Part shown: positions 1-5,250 of the stretch, in pieces
How positions within the stretch are numbered: the stretch's first letter is position 1
Layout: every line of letters begins with the position of its first letter
Origin: Desulfovibrionaceae bacterium UBA3823
GTDB taxonomy: Bacteria; Desulfobacterota; Desulfovibrionia; Desulfovibrionales; Desulfovibrionaceae
Length of the DNA: 9,602 bases
NCBI GenBank assembly: GCA_002369295.1
Contig: DFDR01000130.1
Coordinates: 1 to 9,602 of the forward strand
Direction: 5' to 3'
Notes under the pieces: generated by a model
What the model was told of the DNA's origin: nothing
Seen by the model: the letters and a program-made list of their open reading frames with translations, nothing else
Database searches by the model: none
Translations under genes and position numbers: made by a program

Positions 1-103
1 GAGGCCTTCGGGCGCGGGATGTGCGGTGTCGCGGGCAGACCGGCAGGCGCGTTCAGGAACGATAGGGCCTGCCCCGGCGAGCGGGAAGCGGCCCTTTCGC
101 CTG

Positions 104-151
104 CCCTGCGCGCCAGGCATGCCAGACATGCCAGACATGCCTGGCGCAGGG
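104..151 (-). terminator. Strong hairpin just after the 156-881 gene, with tandem 9-bp units in the loop
   Basis: The left arm CGCCAGGCATG (111-121) is the exact reverse complement of CATGCCTGGCG (136-146). The stem extends outward to CCCTG/CAGGG across a 2-nt bulge. It begins 4 nt past the stop codon of the minus-strand gene, so it is well placed to end that transcript. No T-run follows on the minus strand, so it is not a classic intrinsic terminator; it may protect the 3' end or depend on Rho. The loop and right arm are built from CATGCCAGA repeated at 118-126 and 127-135, then CATGCC at 136-141. Confidence 0.55.
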
Positions 152-155
152 ACGT

Positions 156-881
156 CTACTTGCGCGGAGTCTCCGTGTACTGTCGCCGCCAGGTGCCGGG
201 CTTGTCGCCGGGAGTGAGAACGAGCTTGAAGTTCTTGTCGACGGGATTCTCTTCTTCCTCGCTCGCCTTGATCACGCCGGACAGCACGAAGCCGCTGCCC
301 TTGGGCTCGACCTTCTCGAGCACGGGCTCCTCAAAGTAGTCGCCCAGCCCGTCGATGTCGACGCAGTAGCCCTTGTCGTCCAGCACGGCGCCGAACATGT
401 CGTCGCCCGAGGGCAGATTCATGTGCTTTTCAAGGACGCGGCCCGTGTAGTGCAGGGACGCGACTTCGGCGGCCTTGCGGGAGATGAAGGCCGTGCACTG
501 CTCTGGCCTTCCCTTGAAGAAGTCGGGCTTGTCCGATGCCAGGGCGAACTGGTCCATGCCGACGGACAGGCCTCCGGCCGAGATGACGGGGGCAGAGTCG
601 GGCAGAGGCTTCTTGCCCTCCTCCTGGGCCTCGGCGCGCGCCATCAGGGACTTGAAGGCGCCGAACAGGGCAGCCCGCAGGACGTTCTGCGGCTTGCCTT
701 CGTAGTCCTGTTCGCCGGACGTTCCTGCGTAGGCGCGTATGTCGTAGGTGTCGTGGAAGATGGCTTCGGCCTCGTCCTTGGACAGATTGGCCGCGTGGAC
801 AGACAGCGTGCCGGCAAGGCAGAGCGCCGTCCCGGCCAGCAGGCCGCATGCCGATGTGCGAAGTGCGCGAGCAAAGTTCAT
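156..881 (-). CDS. Secreted protein of unknown function, 241 residues
   Basis: I do not recognise the family. The start at 881 is chosen because AAGGAG lies 6 nt upstream and a clear Sec signal peptide begins there: Arg4 and Arg8, a hydrophobic stretch at about residues 11-28, and a likely signal-peptidase I site at VHA-A (28-31). The longer upstream reading frame has no such features. The mature protein of about 211 residues should be periplasmic or exported. It opens with a charged segment (SKDEAEAIFHDTYD, 34-47). A central region contains Cys129 (PEQC) and a later one Cys173 (GYCVDIDG); these are the only cysteines outside the signal peptide and could form a disulfide. The C-terminal third (about 185-241) alternates short hydrophobic strands with charged turns and ends in a basic tail. 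It stands alone, with a hairpin directly downstream and no neighbour on its strand within 1.5 kb. The codon pattern and clean start make it a real gene; the function is open. Confidence 0.8.
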   Translation of the reverse strand: MNFARALRTSACGLLAGTALCLAGTLSVHAANLSKDEAEAIFHDTYDIRAYAGTSGEQDYEGKPQNVLRAALFGAFKSLMARAEAQEEGKKPLPDSAPVISAGGLSVGMDQFALASDKPDFFKGRPEQCTAFISRKAAEVASLHYTGRVLEKHMNLPSGDDMFGAVLDDKGYCVDIDGLGDYFEEPVLEKVEPKGSGFVLSGVIKASEEEENPVDKNFKLVLTPGDKPGTWRRQYTETPRK

Positions 882-1087
882 GGCAACTCCTTGAGGATGC
901 TGGTAGAAGGCTGCAGGCTTCGTCGCGCCGTATCCAGCCTGGCGCGGAAGCTGCCTGGGAAAGAGTCCTGCGGAAAGCGCCCTGCGGAAGGTCGCCTGGG
1001 CAGAGTGCGTCGCGTGCCTGCGGGAACAGGCGACGGCGCGGCCTGGCGGGCGCCGCAGAGGGCTGGGCCAAGGCCGGCACCTCTTCA

Positions 1088-1115
1088 AGTATACTTTGCC
1101 GCAACTGAGAACAAG
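1088..1115 (-). promoter_or_regulatory. Possible sigma70-type promoter for the 156-881 gene
   Basis: On the minus strand a good -10 hexamer TATACT (1093-1088) is preceded by CTTGTT or TTGTTC (1115-1109), 15-16 nt away. This is slightly short of ideal, and the -35 match is weak. It would give a 5' untranslated leader of about 200 nt before the ATG at 881. That leader contains a direct repeat of CCTGCGGAA (plus-strand sense, around 968-990). It is the best promoter-like sequence in this gap, but base pattern alone supports it. Confidence 0.3.
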
Positions 1116-1301
1116 CGCCGCAGGCGCGTGGCGTGGCGGGCTGGAGCCGTCGGGCAGTCCAGACGCCGGCAGCCCTGGGCACGGGGCATGGGCTGAGCCT
1201 GCGGAGGCAGTGACGCCCTCGGGGCGATTCTCCCGCAGGACCTGGCTTAGCAAGGCATCGCAAGGGCTTGTCGCGGCGCCTGTGGGCCGGGACCGTTCGC
1301 A

Positions 1302-1371
1302 TCCCCCGAACGGCACAGTTTTCACCCCCTGGGTGGCGCTGGCTTCCCCCGAACGGCACAGTTTTCACCCC
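1302..1371. repeat. 27-bp direct repeat, two copies 43 bp apart; possible IS21-type end remnant
   Basis: Positions 1302-1328 and 1345-1371 are identical over 27 bases (TCCCCCGAACGG followed by CACAGTTTTCACCCC), separated by 16 bp. An inverted echo, CCGTTCG at 1293-1299, faces CGAACGG at 1307-1313. Closely spaced direct repeats of this size with a GTGAAAACTGTGCCGTTCGG core (minus-strand sense) resemble, from memory, the multiple terminal repeats of IS21-family ends. No istA or istB gene is present, so at most it is a solo end. With two units and a 16-bp gap it does not fit a CRISPR array. Confidence 0.6.
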
Positions 1372-1836
1372 TTGGCTAGTGTCGAGCCTCTTCCAGACCG
1401 CAGGGCCTTCACCCTGCAGGCAATGCGTTTTCGCCCAGTCCGGCACAGCGTGAGCGGGAGCATGGATCGCCCGGCTGCTCCCAGGACGCGTGCGGGCTTT
1501 GCCGCCGTCAGCCAGGCCAGTCTGGAAGGCCATGCCCTGATCCTGCCGGAGCATCTGGAAAGCTGGGCTGTGGAGCATCCCCAAGACCAGGCCCCTTTCC
1601 CCTGGAAGGCGGGCTTCGCAGCCGGCGGTCCGGCGCAGACGGGACCAAGGGATCGCTGGAGAGCAGAGCCTTGGGACTGCGAGGCCCCTGTGGCCGGCTG
1701 GCTTTGGGCAGAGACGGGCCTGGACTGGCACCGGTCCGCGGAGGGGGTCTGTCTTGCCAGGGGCAGGCAGAAGCCTGAGCAGGCACGGCCAGGGATGGCC
1801 TTGCCCTTCCTCACGCAGGCTCCTTCCCTGTCCTTC

Positions 1837-1863
1837 CCCCGTCCGCCCCGTCTGCCCCGTCTG
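1837..1863. repeat. Short 9-bp tandem repeat, three units
   Basis: CCCCGTCCG (1837-1845) is followed by CCCCGTCTG (1846-1854) and CCCCGTCTG (1855-1863). It lies in non-coding sequence, with no gene whose frame or spacing it could clearly alter. It is probably slippage-generated. Confidence 0.6.
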
Positions 1864-1984
1864 CCAGGGGCGCACCGGCGGGCTTTGCCGGCAGTCTTGG
1901 GGCTGTTCTCGGGGAGTCGCCTGAGAGTGGGTGCCGGCTGGCAAGGGGTGCCTGGGTGCAGAATAACGAATGGCAAAAAATGGC

Positions 1985-2022
1985 TTGCATCAGGTAAAAA
2001 AAGGCGTATCCTAGTTTCTAGG
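1985..2022 (+). promoter_or_regulatory. Promoter with overlapping palindrome, for the small NrdD-like gene
   Basis: TTGCAT (1985-1990) and TATCCT (2007-2012) are separated by 16 nt, a reasonable sigma70 promoter. It sits at the left edge of an AT-rich patch (about 1970-2060) that stands out from the GC-rich flank. A perfect palindrome, CCTAG-TTT-CTAGG (2010-2022), overlaps the -10 element and the expected start of transcription. It could be an operator for a repressor or an initiating hairpin. Confidence 0.5.
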
Positions 2023-2062
2023 TGTCATGAAATTTTCAACTTTGGCAAGGAGCTTGACTGCA

Positions 2063-2236
2063 ATGCTGATGGATTTCAAGGCAGCAAAAGACAAGACTGA
2101 AGCAAAACCCCGTCTGATAGGTGAAGGCGTCAAGTTTCAACGCGTGCGTCGCATCACGGGCTACCTCGTTGGCACTCTCGACCGTTTTAACGATGCTAAG
2201 CGCGCCGAAGAAAGGGATCGCGTCAAGCACATATAG
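2063..2236 (+). CDS. Small stand-alone protein resembling the C-terminal tail of anaerobic ribonucleotide reductase (NrdD-like), 57 residues
   Basis: Residues 28-55 (VRRITGYLVGTLDRF, then NDAKRAEERDRVKH) match the pattern of the NrdD C-terminal end: a (V/I)xGY element, a conserved Asn-x-x-Lys, then an Asp-Arg pair. Small proteins of about 50-60 residues with this pattern are often annotated as anaerobic ribonucleoside-triphosphate reductase. This one has no cysteine, so it lacks the zinc-binding CxxC pairs, and it lacks the glycyl-radical RVCGY-type loop needed for catalysis. Enzymatic activity is therefore not expected; an accessory or regulatory role is inference. An upstream ATG at 2027 exists in frame, but AAGGAG at 2047-2052 lies 10 nt before the ATG at 2063 and fits the family length. 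A second ATG at 2069 is possible. The gene forms an isolated unit with its own promoter and terminator. Confidence 0.65.
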   Translation: MLMDFKAAKDKTEAKPRLIGEGVKFQRVRRITGYLVGTLDRFNDAKRAEERDRVKHI

Positions 2237-2263
2237 GTGGCTTCACTGTTTCTGCACCGGCAG

Positions 2264-2300
2264 AAAAGGCCGTCCTGCCCTCGCGCTGGGACGGCCTTTT
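2264..2300 (+). terminator. Intrinsic terminator of the NrdD-like gene
   Basis: AAAAGGCCGTCC (2264-2275) pairs perfectly with GGACGGCCTTTT (2289-2300): a 12-bp stem with a 13-nt loop. The TTTT end runs into AAATTT. It begins 27 nt after the stop codon at 2236. The matching A-run on the left arm means it could also work for minus-strand transcripts arriving from the right. It is the best canonical terminator in the window. Confidence 0.9.
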
Positions 2301-2480
2301 AAATTTAACAAAAGCTTGAAGTTTGTCGTCGGCCCGCAGTCGCGGGCGCAAGGGTGGCGCGGCGGACGCAGGGTCGCTGAAGGGATGTGCACCTCGTCCT
2401 TTCAGGCCGATGGGGCGCTCCGGTCGCCTCTGCGAGGCCTGAACGGCGTCAGCCTCTGCATGCCTGACAGGTCGCCTCAG

Positions 2481-2662
2481 GCTCGACGGCTTGGCGAGCT
2501 GGGCGTTCAGCCCGTCCGTCTCGGGCATGCGCATGTCCATGAGGACGGCATCGTACCAGCTGGCCTTATGCGGGATAACCTGTCCATGGCTATCTCTGTC
2601 GATCTCCGCGATGTCGGTCTCTACGCGGCTCGAAGAATGCCCAATTCCAACAGGTTGGCAAT
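2481..2662 (-). pseudogene. Remnant of a response-regulator receiver domain, probably from a hybrid sensor kinase
   Basis: Three receiver-domain blocks appear in order on the minus strand. IANLLEL (2662-2642), typical of the first helix of receivers in hybrid kinases, is in one frame. In another frame WYDAVLMDMRMPETDGL follows (about 2565-2513); its middle Asp in LMDMRMP is the phospho-acceptor position. Directly after comes NAQLAKP (about 2511-2490), which matches the AHLAKP loop with the conserved Lys that normally lies about 50 residues further on. So one frameshift lies between the first and second blocks, and about 40-50 residues are missing between the second and third. There is no start or ribosome binding site, and I see no kinase or output domain nearby. 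This is a degraded fragment with no expected function. It shows that a signalling gene once lay here or was carried in. Confidence 0.7.
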
Positions 2663-2882
2663 GCTGTGCCGACGGTGTTTGGACGCGTTCTTGGCTAAAC
2701 ACTGGCAGAGTATCTGACGGGTGGGGGTGGAAGCGTCTTCCTTCGGAAAACGCAGCCAGGCCGCCTCGCAGCATCAAGGCGGCTATCCAGTACACGAAGC
2801 GTGACAGCGCGAGAAACGGCACCTGCAGGGCAAACTTCTTTCCTCTTCAAATCAACTCATAGCGATACTGTGACTGCGATTG

Positions 2883-2918
2883 ATGCCCAGGGGGAGCATG
2901 TCTGCAGCCCCTGGGCAT
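2883..2918 (-). terminator. Hairpin downstream of the cyclophilin gene
   Basis: ATGCCCAGGGG (2883-2893) and CCCCTGGGCAT (2908-2918) form a perfect 11-bp stem with a 14-nt loop, starting 12 nt past the stop codon of the minus-strand cyclophilin gene. The minus-strand sequence after the stem is not T-rich, so the hairpin may stop transcription weakly or mainly protect the 3' end. Confidence 0.55.
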
Positions 2919-2930
2919 AAAAGCGGTTCG

Positions 2931-3512
2931 CTATTTCACGAGGGTAACGGATTTGATGACGACGGGCGTCATGGGCACGTCCTGATAGACCCCGTGGGAG
3001 GCAGTCTTGGAGGCCTCGATCTTCTTCACGACATCGGTGCCCTTGACGACTTTGCCGAAGACCGCATAGCCGACGCCGTCGCTGGCCTTGTCGAAATCGA
3101 GGAAGCGGTTGCTGCCTGTGTTGATGAAGAACTGGGCCGTGGCGGAGTCGGGCTCCGAGGTGCGGGCCATGGCGATGGTGAAGGGAGCGTTGCGCAGGCC
3201 GTTCTTCGCCTCGTTCTTGATGGGGGCGCGGGTGGGCTTCTGGTTCATTGTTTCGGTGAGGCCGCCGCCCTGGATCATGAAGCCCTTGATGACGCGGTGG
3301 AAGATGGTGCCGTTGTAGAAGCCGGACTGCACGTACTGCAGGAAGTTGGCCACCGTGACAGGCGCCTTGTCGGCGTCGAGGCGCAGGTAGATGTCGCCCA
3401 TGGTGGTCTCGATCTTCACGGCGGGATCGGCCGCTTTGACGCTGGCCGGGCCTGCGAGAAGCAGGATGACGGCGACCGCGAGGAGAGCTGTCATGAATTT
3501 GAAGTGCTTCAT
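2931..3512 (-). CDS. ppiA: Periplasmic peptidyl-prolyl cis-trans isomerase, cyclophilin type (PpiA-like)
   Basis: The protein catalyses cis-trans isomerisation of Xaa-Pro bonds and helps exported proteins fold. At 193 residues it is about the length of E. coli PpiA. The start at 3512 is supported by AAGGA about 9 nt upstream and by a signal peptide immediately after it: Lys2 and Lys5, a hydrophobic core at 7-20, and a likely cleavage site at VKA-A (25-28). The longer upstream frame is not credible. The cyclophilin fold covers about residues 32-193. The active-site signatures are FHRVI (71-75, catalytic Arg73), FMIQGGG (78-84), IAMAR (113-117), AQFFIN (126-131) and [11 protein letters not shown] (148-158). 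No key residue is missing, so it should be active. It appears monocistronic, with a hairpin downstream. The periplasmic location is inferred from the signal peptide. Confidence 0.95.
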   Translation of the reverse strand: MKHFKFMTALLAVAVILLLAGPASVKAADPAVKIETTMGDIYLRLDADKAPVTVANFLQYVQSGFYNGTIFHRVIKGFMIQGGGLTETMNQKPTRAPIKNEAKNGLRNAPFTIAMARTSEPDSATAQFFINTGSNRFLDFDKASDGVGYAVFGKVVKGTDVVKKIEASKTASHGVYQDVPMTPVVIKSVTLVK

Positions 3513-3914
3513 TGAATCTTTTCCTTGCTGTTTTTGAGGATGGGGAGGGCTGGGCATGCCACGACCGCAGTCTGTGGCTGAACAGCCCTGTTTGGAAGGG
3601 ATGCCTTCGCTGCCGGCTCTTAGCACGCTGCGCCGTCTCCGGCAATACGGCGCGAAGGGGCACAGCCGGCTGGGGACGGCGCATGGCTCTCCAGAGGGAC
3701 TGTCTCTGGGAGGGAGCGCTGAGCCGGGATCGCGCGGATGTCCGCGGCAGGGCTGGAAGCTGGCCTGGCGTGCAGGCAGGCACGGCTCTCCCCCCCCCGC
3801 GAGCCGGACAGCGGGCGGCATGAACAGCTCTGCGGGATGGCGTCAGGCCACCGCGCGGCAGGACAAGGCGGGGCGGAGGGCGGCAATAGGCACAGTTGCC
3901 GCGAAACCGAAGCG
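3513..3914. other. Intergenic gap between the YbjN-type gene and the cyclophilin gene
   Basis: About 400 bp with no credible gene on either strand; the open frames are GC-skew shadows without ribosome binding sites. It holds the 3' hairpin of the YbjN-type gene (3880-3902), a run of nine C residues (3790-3798), and presumably the cyclophilin promoter. I could not find a convincing -35/-10 pair for that promoter. Confidence 0.55.
3880..3902 (-). terminator. Hairpin downstream of the YbjN-type gene
   Basis: GCGGCAA (3880-3886) and TTGCCGC (3896-3902) form a 7-bp stem with a 9-nt loop, starting 12 nt after the minus-strand stop codon. No T-run follows on that strand. Position supports a 3'-end role; strength as a terminator is uncertain. 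Confidence 0.45.
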
Positions 3915-4535
3915 CTAGTCGCCAGCCATCCTGACCACGGCCGAGGAAAAGTCAAAGACCGCCTTGTCGAGCAGCTCGATGTAGTCCATAATGCACATAT
4001 CCAGGGTTTCGAGGCTGATAAAGGTTTCGACAGTACAAGTCACGTAGAAGTCGCCGCCCTTCTCGCCGTCTACGACGAAGGCTTTGGCCAAGTGCCAATT
4101 TGCGGAGATTTTGTTGGCTATGTTGAGCATCCGGGGGCGCATCTTCTTCTTGAAGACGGGGCTGTGCCAGATGAAGCTGAAGAAAAAATAAACATCTTCT
4201 TCGCTGTCAGAGTCGATGTCAAGAATTTCGTTGTATTGGACAATGCTGAGAGTGTAGATCTCGTCGTTTGACGATTGGAAGGCGATGGTGTTGTCCTTGA
4301 CGGATATCAGATGGTAGTGTGTTTGTTTCAGGAAATTCTCAACGAGTTGCGTGACTTGCTCCATGTCCACGCTATCTTGGGAGTCTTCATCCATCATCGC
4401 CAGGGTTTCCTTCAGTATGCTCTGGGGGGGCTCCTGCTGCCACGGACGCCCCTCTGCTAGGTTGACAGGAGTGGAGTGCGAGTTGGAGCCTGTTTCTTGC
4501 GAGTCAGTAGTATCGAATTGTTTGTCCTTCTGCAT
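3915..4535 (-). CDS. YbjN-domain protein, 206 residues
   Basis: The C-terminal two thirds (about residues 58-200) read as a YbjN-type domain, a fold related to type III secretion chaperones. An N-terminal helix (VTQLVENFLK, 61-70) leads into strands (YHLISVKDNTIAFQ, 74-87) and a hydrophobic strand with aromatics (VYFFFSFIWH, 115-124). Then comes the family-typical helix-strand block with NISANWHLAKAF-like residues (about 140-153), and a final helix with repeated Leu and Met (about 174-196). The first 55 residues are polar and probably disordered. YbjN proteins are described as modulators of motility, stress and envelope traits in enterobacteria; a role here cannot be read from sequence. Two ATGs compete: AAAGGAGG is only 1 nt before the ATG at 4541 but 7 nt before the one at 4535, so 4535 is preferred. 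The gene uses more A/T codons than its neighbours, which hints at a different origin. Confidence 0.75.
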   Translation of the reverse strand: MQKDKQFDTTDSQETGSNSHSTPVNLAEGRPWQQEPPQSILKETLAMMDEDSQDSVDMEQVTQLVENFLKQTHYHLISVKDNTIAFQSSNDEIYTLSIVQYNEILDIDSDSEEDVYFFFSFIWHSPVFKKKMRPRMLNIANKISANWHLAKAFVVDGEKGGDFYVTCTVETFISLETLDMCIMDYIELLDKAVFDFSSAVVRMAGD

Positions 4536-4618
4536 GTCCATGCCTCCTTTGGGGGATGCCTGCAGCCGCGTCCGCCAGGCCTCCGGAAGCGTCGGATGCC
4601 CCCTCTGCCAGTTGAGCA

Positions 4619-4748
4619 GGACAGGAGCGGCCTCTTGGAAACCGCCCCCTGTCCATCCGGACCCCATCAGGTCTTCAGGATGGGCAGACTGTCCCCGATG
4701 AAGGGGCAAGTCCTTTTGACGGCTGCGGCAAGGAGCCGTCTTCTTTTC
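4619..4748 (+). ncRNA. Candidate structured RNA: four consecutive stem-loops ending in a T-rich tail
   Basis: In order on the plus strand: (1) GGACAGG (4619-4625) with CCTGTCC (4648-4654), plus inner GCGG/CCGC (4627-4630, 4642-4645); (2) CCCATC (4663-4668) with GATGGG (4679-4684); (3) CCCC (4693-4696) with GGGG (4703-4706); (4) GACGGCT (4718-4724) with AGCCGTC (4734-4740), followed by TTCTTTTC. The T-rich tail after the last stem makes it terminator-like on the plus strand only, yet no plus-strand gene lies upstream. It could be a small RNA, an attenuator-like leader, or the terminator of a lost gene. I do not recognise a known riboswitch class. It also lies in the upstream region of the minus-strand YbjN-type gene. 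Confidence 0.4.
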
Positions 4749-5185
4749 AAAATGCATGAACCCAAAACGCCGGCTATTCTTGCCGCAAGGAGTAGAGTTG
4801 GGCAAGGGGATTGTGCCCACAAGCCCTCTTGCAAAGCGAAGCAGGGGAGGCGGACGGGGACTGGAGAGGCAAGGACCGTCCGAGCGTCCTTGTCTTGCCG
4901 GCGGCGGAGCCGGCCGGAAGCAGATGTCTGGGGTGGCATGGAGGCAGGCCCATGCATGCCGTGCCTTGGCCGATCCGTCGCATCGGCTCCCAGACCGTCT
5001 CCGGTGCGCCCTGCCGGAAGAGGCGCATCGGCGGGCGAAGGCAGCCTGCTGCTCCCGGAACGCACATGCGTCTTGCCCAGGCCCCCGTCGTCTCCTCGCG
5101 TCTCCCGCAGGCTCTGCGGCACTTGCAGCGGGGCCCTGGACGGTGCCGGAGCCCCGGCGCCCCCAAGGCACGGGACAAGGCCGGA
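4749..5185. other. Gene-free region upstream of the HTH-GNAT gene
   Basis: About 440 bp without a believable gene. Frames on both strands are open but show Arg/Pro/Ala-rich shadow composition and no ribosome binding site. Positions 4741-4800 are relatively AT-rich (TTTTCAAAATGCATG, CTATTCTTGCC) and could hold the promoter of the divergent YbjN-type gene, but I see no clear hexamer pair. Confidence 0.5.
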
Positions 5186-5198
5186 TTTTCGCTTTAAG
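5186..5198 (+). promoter_or_regulatory. Shared motif TTTTCGCTTTAAG before the HTH-GNAT gene
   Basis: This 13-mer differs by one base from TTTTCGCTATAAG at 7095-7107 and matches 10 of 13 bases of a version at 7942-7954, each 50-90 nt before a start codon on the same strand. TTTAAG could serve as a -10 element, but no TTGACA-like -35 is present. A transcription-factor site or a promoter for an alternative sigma factor is equally possible. Confidence 0.45.
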
Positions 5199-5250
5199 CT
5201 TGCCGAAAGGCGTGGGCCATTCCCGTTTCAGTGCCATGCAGGAGGACAGC

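Larger units (their letters stand above)
1116..1984. other. Long stretch without a convincing gene
   Basis: Between the possible promoter near 1100 and the promoter at 1985 I see no believable gene. Open frames exist on both strands, including one of more than 500 codons on the minus strand. They are rich in Arg, Pro, Ala and Gly, have no codon-position bias, and show no recognisable motif or well-placed ribosome binding site. The stretch contains a 27-bp direct repeat and a 9-bp tandem repeat, annotated separately. It may be a decayed accessory segment. Confidence 0.6.

Noticed and set aside
1302..1371. CRISPR array
   Set aside because: Only two repeat copies with a 16-bp gap and no cas genes.
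430..1944. A 504-codon open frame on the minus strand
   Set aside because: It overlaps the well-supported 156-881 gene in another frame, is dominated by Arg/Pro/Gly/Ala, and has no ribosome binding site or motif. Long open frames are expected by chance in such GC-rich DNA.
1096..2100. A 334-codon plus-strand frame across the gene-free region
   Set aside because: No codon-position bias or motif, and it runs into the promoter and start region of the small NrdD-like gene in another frame.
2760..2783. Inverted repeat GCCGCCT/AGGCGGC as a terminator
   Set aside because: 7-bp stem with a 10-nt loop, no T-run and no gene ending nearby; likely chance in GC-rich DNA.
3790..3798. Run of nine C residues as a phase-variation tract
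   Set aside because: It lies in gene-free sequence about 280 bp from the nearest start codon and in no promoter I can identify.
4756..5250. N-terminal extension of the HTH-GNAT protein to an upstream start
   Set aside because: The added residues are shadow-like, and AGGAGG sits 5 nt before the ATG at 5251, exactly where the HTH domain begins.
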